This document shows, piece by piece, positions 8,001 through 14,209 of a stretch of 27,677 nucleotides of DNA. The notes beneath the pieces are model-generated. The model did no database searches and was not told where the DNA came from. It saw only the letters and a list, made by a program, of their open reading frames with translations. Origin of the DNA: a virus; IMG/VR virus record IMGVR_UViG_3300025892_003569, positions 1 to 27,677 of that record; one strand, 5' to 3'. How positions within the stretch are numbered: position 1 is the stretch's first letter; every line of letters begins with the position of its first letter. Both the position numbers and the translations under genes were made by a program.

Positions 8001-8235
8001 AAGTTACAATGTTGTTATAAAAATTTTCATTAAAAACAAAATGATTCTGATTCCCATCGGAATCTTGATTTATTATAGTTCCATCAAGAGCAGATGTTTC
8101 CCAGTAGTCTGGGGCTTCCCCCTCTAATGGGAGAGTCATTACTATTTGGTAGTGTGTACCTCCTATTCCTATAGATTCACATTGTGCTGAGGTAAATAGT
8201 GGGATTAAAGTTAAAAATAATAAAATATATTTCAT
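5086..8235 (-). CDS. Secreted GCTD-repeat protein with T9SS type B sorting domain
   Basis: A 1049-residue exported protein. The ATG at 8235 gives signal peptide MKYILLFLTLIPLFTSAQ and overlaps the metalloprotease stop as TAATG; the longer frame would need a TTG start. The body is Cys-rich beta structure, with CARDB-like stretches (for example VDVGLDTILYETG, LYIDYECDLYC) separated by about ten repeats of the form GCTDxxAxNYNP...DDGSC. The last five are in direct tandem. The C-terminal 95 residues, starting YFIPNTFTPNNDGLNDGW and containing IYNRWGSLVW, VADGVYLYKV and GHITIFR, match the gliding-motility-associated T9SS type B target domain. The predicted path is Sec export, then host T9SS to the cell surface. 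Function is unknown; adhesion or surface masking is a guess. Confidence 0.85.
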   Translation of the reverse strand: MKYILLFLTLIPLFTSAQCESIGIGGTHYQIVMTLPLEGEAPDYWETSALDGTIINQDSDGNQNHFVFNENFYNNIVTCIYFAETSCCVEYFYDENDGWVPVVPDVPQCDVDLIGYDPETHQVSVAIINGENCGCNEFTTTDGGTCGPDNSSSIVNNNETINHFVFGLHIYEDFSDGPCSQSNYHPGWTFSYPINQSTLSAGEGLYTGDTLNVELNTFFDWECLLGADLENDQCWEMVVWQINLSQTADIIDFPEQYWTDTCGVCVDQTQMYPDIDLSNNSLVWCPDELPPSPLYPGCTDEEADNYDPVATFNDGSCEYIILGCQNPIACNYNDEATVNDGSCVVCDTPNGEELCNAYQNDDTYWDYYIDLFNCPTTGDIAMDELFIVEADCDVFNLGVGCNEGIRFHTTYTNTGLDSIYTWKITWTGPNGFIAASNQGVDGNQPPPYNVPLPPGVTAPTINTITTQMLWQEGDTLCATATLVNQIELTPEDNVICTTLPAYPVCIPDCTDPLALNYNMTTECTNNDLCEYLPIVDVGLDTILYETGCNEFGAYWLPIFYLTNYGEVPITELCVTEDILGTLAGDDTVCFDNFIIPPGETYELEWPNMYEWGVLTVRIIDVNGSSDQSWNDFGLDNNVGNNMYVQIITDEPDCISGCTDINAVNYNPLATIDDGSCIDPIIGCMIPDALNYNPEANITCEPIIECCIFPETELLYIDYECDLYCDETGAYYTAILFFDNVGNTTITNFCINYDILSGPDVIECFEGELLPGESVTMEFGPITTDGGGGVTIKLETLEGEETDITWPQPIACYQDAVASCIYGCTDEEATNYDPTAEWDDGSCTYDLLGCTDPSANNYNPLATINDGSCTYDVFGCTDINALNYNPIANIDDGSCEYDVFGCTDPIASNYNPLATVDDGSCVIYLGGCTDPEALNYNFQATDDDGSCVYLEPCDGSYFIPNTFTPNNDGLNDGWEIVIADESCWRAWNVQIYNRWGSLVWESNTVGEIWPASVGGGSYYVADGVYLYKVQGVGWDPSNTFTNTGHITIFR
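5398..5771 (-). repeat. Tandem GCTD protein-repeat array (5 units)
   Basis: Five directly adjacent units of about 25 codons encode GCTDxxAxNYNP...DDGSC in the 1049-aa T9SS protein. DNA identity between units is partial, with many synonymous differences, so the array is not a very recent expansion. Five more diverged units lie upstream in the same gene. Confidence 0.85.
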
Positions 8236-10241
8236 TAGTTCCAAGAATTAAGGAATACTTTTTTAGTTGTTATATTACCATTTGACCAATTTTGTACAAC
8301 TATATAAATACCAGGGGCAAGTCTTCCCTTGTTATTTACTTCACGGCCAGTAAGGTCAAAATATATAGGTGGTCCTATTTTACAAAGGCCATTAACATCT
8401 ATAATTTCAGTTACATTAGCTGTAAAATTATCCTCAACTAAAATCCCGTTGCAATCGTAACTATATTGATTTAGAAATAATGTTAAATCATTTATATCGG
8501 TTTCACCATCAAAATTAAAATCAGTTGGGTGACATTCACTTTGTTGACCTGTCTCAGATAAAAATATGAGTAAATCTGAGTTGCCTGTAATACCGTCACC
8601 ATCTAAATCTGTGGGACAGTCATTTATAGGACATGGATTTGGAGCTTCAACACAAAATTGAAATTTTAAGAGTTGGGGTTCATCAATTTCTTCATCTGCA
8701 TAATAAATTTGTTCACCATTGGATAATTGTATATCTACATAACAACCAGGATATCCTAATAAATCAACTAATTCACAATCTAGGTTAGAATTACTTGTCC
8801 ATCGCCACCACAACTCATAACAACCTGGTTGTAAACAATAAGACCATTCAATAGGCCAATCATCAGCTGAGAAAAATTGACCAGTTTCCCAACATTGTGG
8901 TCCACCCCAATTACAAGAAGCAATTGGACCCGGGATATATTGGTTGTTTTCTATATCATATTCATGTATTCTCCACTGAGTACTGGAAGAAAACCCATCA
9001 TAATATACAATACTTATTTCGGTAAAAGGTTGGATAGGAAGATTTTGTATTAATGAGTTATTAAATTCCCAACCATCATCAGGGGTAATTAAATCTATAA
9101 GGACTGTGTAATCTCCAAATTGGAAAGTATAAGGATCAAAAATAATTTCAAAAGTTTCGTCTTGATCTAAAGTAACAACACCTGTATAGTTATCATAATA
9201 AACTTCTTCAAAAGTTGAATCTAATACTTGTATTTGACATTCTACAAAAAATGATCCATCTAAACCAAAATTCTTAACGGTTATTGAAGGGTCTAAGTAA
9301 GTATTACATTCTGGATTATTGTTTGTAAAACTTATTACAGCTAAATCAACATCTGAATTGCCACAAGCTATATTATTATTAATAACATCTGGTCTTAGGG
9401 TTTCAAGTTGTGCATGCATACGATCAACTTGCCCCGGAGTAAATAAAGTCCTACATTGATTAGGAGCATAGGACATATAAGAATTAATAACATCACCTGG
9501 GCATACGGGTTGGCAACTAAATGCTTGTATAGTAGGAGGAGTATCACAAACCCTATCACCCTGTGTTTCGCAATCAATTTCAGTAGAGGCGTCTTCACAA
9601 TCATCGTATGTAGGGTTAAATCCATCACTAAATGTGTGGAATAAACCACACCAATGACCCACCTCATGTATTAGAGTTTTAGATGTTGGGTCACTAAACC
9701 TATTAGTACGAACCCAACAAGTAGGACCCGTTGGTAAAGTAGCAAATCCGCTTGGGCCACTCGTCCAATTGTCTACATATATATTAAGATATTCGTTAGG
9801 TTCAATAATTGTTTGACCACTTACATAAGAATGATAATCTTGAGCATTATTACTAAAATCATATCCAGGAAATTTAGTAAGTACATTGTGGTATACAATC
9901 CCATTAATAGCTTCTCCATTAGGTCCAACAGAGGCTATGCATAATTCTAAAGAAGCATTAGAATCTTCAAACCAAGTATTAACACTATCAATAGCTTGAT
10001 ATGCTATTTCTGAGGAGAGATGGGGGGAAACACTATAAGGCTCACCTTCATGTAAAATGTGAACAATCGTTGGAATTATCTTAGGTATATTTAAAGAATT
10101 CCTTTTAATAGGTTGGATGGGAACTTCCGAGTGTGTATTAAATTTATTAACTTTATCAAACCCACACCACTGTGGCGTACTTTGGGCTCCTAAGAGCCCA
10201 ATGGAAAAAAATGCCAGTAATAGGCTTACTAATTTATTCAT
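8235..10241 (-). CDS. Secreted M43-family metalloprotease with dockerin-like repeats and T9SS tail
   Basis: A 668-residue exported zinc protease. The ATG at 10241 gives signal peptide MNKLVSLLLAFFSIGLLGAQ; a TTG three bases upstream is possible. The catalytic motif HEVGHWCGLFH (HExxHxxGxxH) is at residues 192-202, and the Met-turn SYMSY around M256 is followed by CRTLFTPGQVDRM, as in pappalysin/M43 peptidases. A CARDB-like domain (about 300-400) and a Trp/Cys-rich domain come next. Two calcium-loop repeats follow near 545-600 (DLDGDGITGNSD and DFNFDGETDIND, dockerin-like). The last 50 residues (FDLTGREV...APGIYIV...KKVFL) resemble the T9SS type A sorting domain. It probably acts on proteins at the host surface or outside the cell. 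It is the first gene after the hairpin at 10295-10321. Confidence 0.87.
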   Translation of the reverse strand: MNKLVSLLLAFFSIGLLGAQSTPQWCGFDKVNKFNTHSEVPIQPIKRNSLNIPKIIPTIVHILHEGEPYSVSPHLSSEIAYQAIDSVNTWFEDSNASLELCIASVGPNGEAINGIVYHNVLTKFPGYDFSNNAQDYHSYVSGQTIIEPNEYLNIYVDNWTSGPSGFATLPTGPTCWVRTNRFSDPTSKTLIHEVGHWCGLFHTFSDGFNPTYDDCEDASTEIDCETQGDRVCDTPPTIQAFSCQPVCPGDVINSYMSYAPNQCRTLFTPGQVDRMHAQLETLRPDVINNNIACGNSDVDLAVISFTNNNPECNTYLDPSITVKNFGLDGSFFVECQIQVLDSTFEEVYYDNYTGVVTLDQDETFEIIFDPYTFQFGDYTVLIDLITPDDGWEFNNSLIQNLPIQPFTEISIVYYDGFSSSTQWRIHEYDIENNQYIPGPIASCNWGGPQCWETGQFFSADDWPIEWSYCLQPGCYELWWRWTSNSNLDCELVDLLGYPGCYVDIQLSNGEQIYYADEEIDEPQLLKFQFCVEAPNPCPINDCPTDLDGDGITGNSDLLIFLSETGQQSECHPTDFNFDGETDINDLTLFLNQYSYDCNGILVEDNFTANVTEIIDVNGLCKIGPPIYFDLTGREVNNKGRLAPGIYIVVQNWSNGNITTKKVFLNSWN

Positions 10242-10294
10242 CAACTAAGTTTTTAAGAACGGACTGTATACTTGTTTTATCGATGATAAATATT

Positions 10295-10321
10295 AAGGGG
10301 ATGCGGTTCGCGCATCCCCTT
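10295..10321. terminator. Perfect 11-bp stem-loop, probable transcription terminator
   Basis: Arms AAGGGGATGCG and CGCATCCCCTT are perfectly complementary around a 5-nt loop, unusually GC-rich for this genome. On the plus strand a T6 run follows within two bases, the classical intrinsic terminator form. On the minus strand, where all the genes lie, the downstream stretch is only TTAATATTTAT. It sits in the roughly 100-nt gap between the 45-aa gene of the DNA-modification cassette and the metalloprotease gene. It may act in both directions, or as an RNA-stabilising 3' end. No convincing promoter was found in the rest of the gap. Confidence 0.75.
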
Positions 10322-10344
10322 GTTTTTTATGGTAAATGGTGTTT

Positions 10345-10482
10345 TTAGTCTTTTAGCTGTAGAATTATTAATTTAAGTTTATCTATTAAATCTTCAACTT
10401 CATCGGGCTCCATCGTGACTGCACAGCAGATACCAACATTAGATTTAATTTCTTCTAGTAATTCTAATGCTTCTTCCTTCAT
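10345..10482 (-). CDS. Small helical protein, 45 aa
   Basis: Hand translation of the gap after queE reveals a 45-residue ORF: MKEEALELLEEIKSNVGICC, then a polar turn containing AVTMEPDE, then a helix (DLIDKLKLIILQLKD). It is acidic and probably a two-helix hairpin. The ATG overlaps the queE stop by one base (TAATG), and the ORF ends 23 bases before the strong hairpin, so it is the last gene of the modification cassette. The CC pair could bind metal or form a disulfide. I do not recognise it. A role linked to preQ0 synthesis or insertion is suggested by position only. Confidence 0.65.
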   Translation of the reverse strand: MKEEALELLEEIKSNVGICCAVTMEPDEVEDLIDKLKLIILQLKD

Positions 10483-11258
10483 TAAACACCACGTTCTGTG
10501 TTATAAGCTATAATGTGATCTCTCCCTGTCATATTATAGCCATACTCTGCTACCATTTCAAACACTTTAGGATACATTTCAATTAATGTTTCACGTGTAT
10601 CCCCAGCAGGCATTACAAATGTTTTATCTTTAGGAATGTCCATTTTTTGTCTAAATTCCTCTATCTCAGCTAAACCTTCATCTGTACCATCCCAAACTGG
10701 TTTGTAATGGTAGTCATCATGATATTTTAGAGTTTTTTCAATATTTTCATAATGTAATCTAAACCTCTCATGAGTTTTGACAAACCTTTCATCAACAACT
10801 TTCCCACCGGGAGTAGTAATGCCAACACGAGGGACAGAATTGCTAAACTTAGGACTAAGAGATATGAGATTAATAGGATAGTCGGTTTCAACAAAATGGG
10901 ATCCTTCTGTTTCGATTGTAATAAAGATTCCTCTTTCGTTGGCGAAGTGTGTAAGTTCATTTACTAGGGCGGGATGCATTGTAGGTGAACCACCTGTAAG
11001 CATCATTTCTTTTACTTGTGGGTTCTTATCATAAATATCTACAATGTCATTAAATGTAAAAGTACCTTTTTGTGGGTGAATACTTGTGTACCAAGAATCA
11101 CACCATCCTCCCTCACCAAACCAACAACGATGGGTACATCCTGTTGTTCTTACTGCAATAGTAGGGCGGCCAAATCTAGAGCCCTCACTTTGTACACATC
11201 TATATACTTCTAATACTGGAAGTATTTTATTGTAATCTTCTATTCTTTTATTCGGCAT
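10482..11258 (-). CDS. queE: 7-carboxy-7-deazaguanine synthase (QueE), radical SAM
   Basis: A 258-residue radical SAM enzyme expected to convert 6-carboxy-tetrahydropterin to 7-carboxy-7-deazaguanine. The N-terminus VLEVYRCVQSEGSRFGRPT matches the QueE 'F.SiQGEG...G.p..FvR' block. The cluster cysteines are C41, C45 and C53 (GCTHRC, then GGWCDSW), spacing C-x3-C-x7-C instead of C-x3-C-x2-C; other QueE proteins also carry insertions here. MMLTGGSPTMH is the GGEP-like SAM motif and ETEGS the next conserved strand. The ATG at 11258 (MPNKR) is preferred to the GTG at 11267. It overlaps queD by 11 bases and the 45-aa gene by one. Confidence 0.88.
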   Translation of the reverse strand: MPNKRIEDYNKILPVLEVYRCVQSEGSRFGRPTIAVRTTGCTHRCWFGEGGWCDSWYTSIHPQKGTFTFNDIVDIYDKNPQVKEMMLTGGSPTMHPALVNELTHFANERGIFITIETEGSHFVETDYPINLISLSPKFSNSVPRVGITTPGGKVVDERFVKTHERFRLHYENIEKTLKYHDDYHYKPVWDGTDEGLAEIEEFRQKMDIPKDKTFVMPAGDTRETLIEMYPKVFEMVAEYGYNMTGRDHIIAYNTERGV

Positions 11259-11706
11259 AAATCGCACTATTTTTTCCGTGTTCCCTAAATTCTACTTGCT
11301 TAACTCTAACACGCCCTTCTGTTTCTTCTTTTACAAACGTATTAAGCTTACCATAAATATATTCAGCAAATCGTTCTGCTCCAGTAGCTGGGATTACTCT
11401 TATTTGGGCTGCTCCTGCTTCATCCATTCTTTGGAAGGATTCAAGAAATGGATCGTCTTCTGCTACAACCATAGTATGGTCAAACATATAATCCATCCAT
11501 GCTTTGGGGTTCATACCATCAATTTGGGTTTTAGCACGTTTCATACCACCAAAATCCCAAACCCAATTCTTTTCGTCAAGTTCTCCTTCAAACCATACTT
11601 TAAAACTTACCCCATAACCATGAAGAAATCTACAGTGTGTTTTTTCTGCTTTCCATTGACGGAACACACAACTAAACCCATCAAATATTTTTGTTGATTG
11701 ATACAT
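11248..11706 (-). CDS. queD: 6-carboxy-tetrahydropterin synthase (QueD/PTPS family)
   Basis: A 152-residue member of the 6-pyruvoyl-tetrahydropterin synthase family, expected to make 6-carboxy-5,6,7,8-tetrahydropterin from dihydroneopterin triphosphate. The catalytic Cys is C25 in THCRFLHGYG, followed by WVWDFGGMK, FDHTMVV and ATGAERFAEY, which supply the conserved Asp, His and Glu. EFREHGKNSA is the usual C-terminal strand. Two positions that normally hold zinc-binding His look changed: the first-strand His is Phe15 (SCVFRQW), and the second His of HGH is Tyr31 (HGYG). Other phage QueD proteins I recall also have HGY. It overlaps queC by one base and queE by 11. Confidence 0.85.
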   Translation of the reverse strand: MYQSTKIFDGFSCVFRQWKAEKTHCRFLHGYGVSFKVWFEGELDEKNWVWDFGGMKRAKTQIDGMNPKAWMDYMFDHTMVVAEDDPFLESFQRMDEAGAAQIRVIPATGAERFAEYIYGKLNTFVKEETEGRVRVKQVEFREHGKNSAIYAE

Positions 11707-12503
11707 TATACTGCGTTTAAGATTTGTTCAACATGCTTTTGTACAACATCCCAGGAGACAGGTCCAGATTCATCAGCATATGATACTGGATCTGGTCTTC
11801 CCACTTTAAGAAAAGCTTCAACCCTTTCCACCGATGAAGCTGATTTATAATCACTGTACCAAGTCCCATTAATATTAAGGGGCTTATAAGAAGTATTTGT
11901 ACGCCTGTAAACTTCATCAAATTGTAACCCCAGTCGCTCGCAGCACCTAATACCATCGTGTAGTATATCAAACTTATCCCCATTAAGGTAAGGGGTAACA
12001 TAGCTAACGCGATCAGCGTCCCAGTTGCCTTCGGTGAAAGCCTTATAGTCAGCATCCCTGAATTCTTGTCTACAATCAGGGTAAATAGCGTGATCACCTG
12101 CGTGAATACCCATAGCAATATGGACTCTAGTATTTTTTTCATTTGCAATAGATAAGGCAACAGCCTGAATTAATGATGAGAAGATTTTATTACGATTAGG
12201 AACAACGGTTTCTTTCATATTTTCTTGTTCGTAGTGTCCTTCAGGTACTTCATCCCCACCTTCTACAAGGGCACTATTAAGCATCGGAGCTAAACCATCA
12301 AGTTTAATAGTTCCATACTTTACATTTTGCCCATTATCATTAAGATAATTAACTAATGTTTGAGCTCGTTCAAGTTCTACTCTGTGTTTTTGACCATAGT
12401 CAAAAGACAGTGCTGTCACTTCATAGCCATCGGCAAGTAGATGAAGTAACACTGTGGAGCTGTCCATACCTCCACTCAGTGACAATACTGCTTGTTTTTT
12501 CAT
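11706..12503 (-). CDS. queC: 7-cyano-7-deazaguanine (preQ0) synthase QueC
   Basis: A 265-residue ATP-PPi-loop enzyme that converts 7-carboxy-7-deazaguanine to preQ0 with ATP and ammonia. The PP-loop SGGMDSS is at residues 10-16, SFDYGQKHRVEL follows at about 33, and VVPNRN at about 100 is the second family signature. DKFDIL and RTNTSY mark the C-terminal half. The four zinc cysteines normally found in this region (Cys, then CGxCxxC before the ERxEAF helix) are absent: the region reads TSYKP...YSDYKSASSVERVEAF, with Ser or Asp at those places. It is not fused to a glutamine-amidotransferase domain. It overlaps the DpdA-like gene by four bases and queD by one. Confidence 0.9.
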   Translation of the reverse strand: MKKQAVLSLSGGMDSSTVLLHLLADGYEVTALSFDYGQKHRVELERAQTLVNYLNDNGQNVKYGTIKLDGLAPMLNSALVEGGDEVPEGHYEQENMKETVVPNRNKIFSSLIQAVALSIANEKNTRVHIAMGIHAGDHAIYPDCRQEFRDADYKAFTEGNWDADRVSYVTPYLNGDKFDILHDGIRCCERLGLQFDEVYRRTNTSYKPLNINGTWYSDYKSASSVERVEAFLKVGRPDPVSYADESGPVSWDVVQKHVEQILNAV

Positions 12504-13288
12504 AACGCGTTTATTCTTTTAAATTGTGTTGTATTATATTCTATCTTACTGTAAATATCAGAATCATATTCTCCTTTCATAACCTCATCAATTTTTGTTT
12601 TAGGTTTTGAACTTAATCCCCAATGGTTGTAAATAGTCCCATCAAACGCAGCCATTACAGGATTTGAAGTATCAATGCTTTCAATTTGTTTTATATCTTT
12701 ATAATATAAAAACTCTTGTGGGAGAGAACAACCTAAGAGATGAATTCTATCAGTATGTCCTATAAGTTCCATATCAATCATATCACTAATAACTGCTAAA
12801 CGACCTATAGCTTTACCCCAATCTTTATTAGGGTGTTTGCAAATATCGTTATAATAACTAGCCCCATAACTAAATGCAATCTTCGTGTAACCTAACCATT
12901 TATACGTTTGATAACACTTTACTACGTCACTAAACGATTTACCTTGTACGACAGCGACTTTTTCTACGCCCTCTGGGAGTTCAATAAAGCTCCATTCTTT
13001 TGCTTGACGCATAGAAGTAATTGCATCTTCCCAAGCATCCGGGACTATAAATTCATCTGGTTTGATTTCTTCAATAATAGAAATCATTCTACCTTTTGAG
13101 TAAGGTACTCCAAGTTCATGGAGAGAGTTATCCATTACAATATGACGACGCTGTCTGTGGTTTTCTCTTTGAAAGAATTCTTTATATTCAGTATATTCAT
13201 CATATAAGTGGGGAAGCAAGTAATCATAGTCATTAAACTTTAGACTTTGTTCTAAATATGCAAAAGGTATTTCGTGGGATACTTTCAT
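12500..13288 (-). CDS. dpdA: DpdA-like DNA 7-deazaguanine transglycosylase
   Basis: A 262-residue protein with the skeleton of tRNA-guanine transglycosylases in a short phage form. VMDNSLHELG (D53) aligns with the first catalytic Asp region, VVQG (113-116) with the strand motif, HLLGCSLPQEF (183-193) with the family's YLMGVGxPxD, and SIDTSNP (D206) with the nucleophile-Asp block of TGT. The C-terminal zinc-binding CxCxxC...H site of tRNA enzymes is missing, which fits a DNA-acting DpdA. The inferred reaction is exchange of guanine in phage DNA for preQ0 made by the next three genes, blocking host restriction enzymes. It overlaps the AT-hook gene by one base and queC by four. Confidence 0.83.
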   Translation of the reverse strand: MKVSHEIPFAYLEQSLKFNDYDYLLPHLYDEYTEYKEFFQRENHRQRRHIVMDNSLHELGVPYSKGRMISIIEEIKPDEFIVPDAWEDAITSMRQAKEWSFIELPEGVEKVAVVQGKSFSDVVKCYQTYKWLGYTKIAFSYGASYYNDICKHPNKDWGKAIGRLAVISDMIDMELIGHTDRIHLLGCSLPQEFLYYKDIKQIESIDTSNPVMAAFDGTIYNHWGLSSKPKTKIDEVMKGEYDSDIYSKIEYNTTQFKRINAL

Positions 13289-13791
13289 TATTTTATTTTT
13301 GGGGGTCTACCTCTACGAGGTGCCGTAGTAGGCCTATTAAATTTGCCATATCTCATTTCACAATGATGATAAAATTCTTTTAACGTACCTCCAACCTCAA
13401 TTACATCTCTTTGATAATCATCTCTATCCATTTTAAATGTGTTAAGAAAATCTTTTTGCAATTGCTTAAGATTATCATATTCATATTTTTCATGGTCCTC
13501 ACGTAAACGTCTTCGGCGATTACGATCTATCGTAGTTTCAGCAACCCATTCACGAATATCAGGTAATTGTTTACGTTTTTCTTCAATTTCCCAATCACAG
13601 TAATAAATTTGCCAACGGTAAGGACTATCATCATAGTCACCATTTTTAATTTTATCAATTAAAGGAGAATATTTGTGGAGGGGTTTTCCCTTACGAGTCC
13701 ACCTCCTCCACCAAAAAAATCTATTATAATTAAGTTTTTGAAGTTTTGATAATTTCTTTTCAATAACTTCAATTGAAGGGGTATTAACCAT
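13288..13791 (-). CDS. Basic protein with C-terminal AT-hook, first gene of modification cassette
   Basis: A 167-residue, strongly basic protein rich in Arg, Lys, Trp and Tyr (FFWWRRWTRKGKP near the N-terminus, RNRRRRLRE at mid-length). The C-terminus PRRGRPPKIK is an AT-hook-like minor-groove binding motif (core RGRP). It has no signal peptide or membrane segment. It directly precedes dpdA with a one-base overlap (TAATG) and follows a host-type promoter. A role in DNA binding, such as targeting or regulating DNA modification, is plausible but inferred. I do not recognise the main domain. Because the promoter lies so close to the ATG, its mRNA may be leaderless or nearly so. Confidence 0.72.
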   Translation of the reverse strand: MVNTPSIEVIEKKLSKLQKLNYNRFFWWRRWTRKGKPLHKYSPLIDKIKNGDYDDSPYRWQIYYCDWEIEEKRKQLPDIREWVAETTIDRNRRRRLREDHEKYEYDNLKQLQKDFLNTFKMDRDDYQRDVIEVGGTLKEFYHHCEMRYGKFNRPTTAPRRGRPPKIK

Positions 13792-13794
13792 ACC

Positions 13795-13826
13795 CTAAAT
13801 ATACAAAATAAAATTTAGAAAGCCAA
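13795..13826 (-). promoter_or_regulatory. Bacteroidota-type promoter for DNA-modification cassette
   Basis: Read on the minus strand, TTG (13826-13824), 20 nt, then TATATTTA followed by G: one mismatch to the -33/-7 consensus TTG-N(19-21)-TAnnTTTG. It fills the only gap between the SNase and AT-hook genes and shares TTTGG...TATATTT with the site at 26550-26580. The -7 box ends only four bases before the ATG, so the transcript would start at or next to the start codon. Confidence 0.6.
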
Positions 13827-13828
13827 AT

Positions 13829-14209
13829 TTATCTTTTACCTCCGTTGTATTCTACAGCGTGTCCTTCGGTAATAAGTTGTTTATTTACATCAATAAGAGT
13901 AATCCCATCATCTCCATTTAAGGGAGAAAGAGATTCAACAAAAACCGTAGATAACGCTCTTCCAAATTTTCCTACTCCAGATACTCGTAAAACACATTCA
14001 TTATTATTATGTTTTAAAATTTCTTGAAGACGTGCTTTAGCGGCTAATCCCAGTTTTTTTTCTTCTAAGTCTCGAGTTCTTGATTCTGGGGTGTTGATTC
14101 CCTCCATTCTAACTCTTACTTTCTTCCAGGTTTTAAATCCTAGATCGATAGTAACATCTATTGTATCACCATCAACTACTCTATCAACAATTGCTTTATA
14201 CTCGTACAT
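13829..14209 (-). CDS. Staphylococcal-nuclease-like (thermonuclease) protein
   Basis: A 126-residue SNase-fold nuclease. VDGDT (D13, D15) gives the calcium-binding loop, VRMEGINTPE supplies R34 and E42, equivalent to the catalytic Arg35 and Glu43 of staphylococcal nuclease, and KFGRAL supplies R84 for Arg87. The second calcium Asp of the usual DTPE/DAPE motif is Asn39. There is no signal peptide, so it should act inside the cell, perhaps degrading host nucleic acid to feed phage dNTP synthesis. How it spares phage DNA is unknown. It overlaps the 73-aa membrane gene by one base. A promoter separates it from the modification cassette. Confidence 0.85.
   Translation of the reverse strand: MYEYKAIVDRVVDGDTIDVTIDLGFKTWKKVRVRMEGINTPESRTRDLEEKKLGLAAKARLQEILKHNNNECVLRVSGVGKFGRALSTVFVESLSPLNGDDGITLIDVNKQLITEGHAVEYNGGKR

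Noticed and set aside
8235-10241. Host chromosomal origin of the secreted genes (island or assembly chimera)
   Set aside because: Minus-strand continuity, one-base start/stop overlaps and flanking phage genes on both sides argue for a true phage locus, though read-level checks were not possible.
10242-10244. TTG start for the metalloprotease, and similarly TTG at 8244 for the 1049-aa protein and GTG at 11267 for queE
   Set aside because: In each case an ATG lies 9 bases or fewer downstream and gives a cleaner signal peptide or coupling overlap.
11278-11697. 139-aa plus-strand ORF opposite queD
   Set aside because: Antisense shadow of a clear queD gene; composition (Phe/Ser/His-rich) is that of a reversed coding frame. 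Other plus-strand ORFs (for example 21563-22012 opposite nrdB and 24834-25229 opposite uvsX) were rejected for the same reason.
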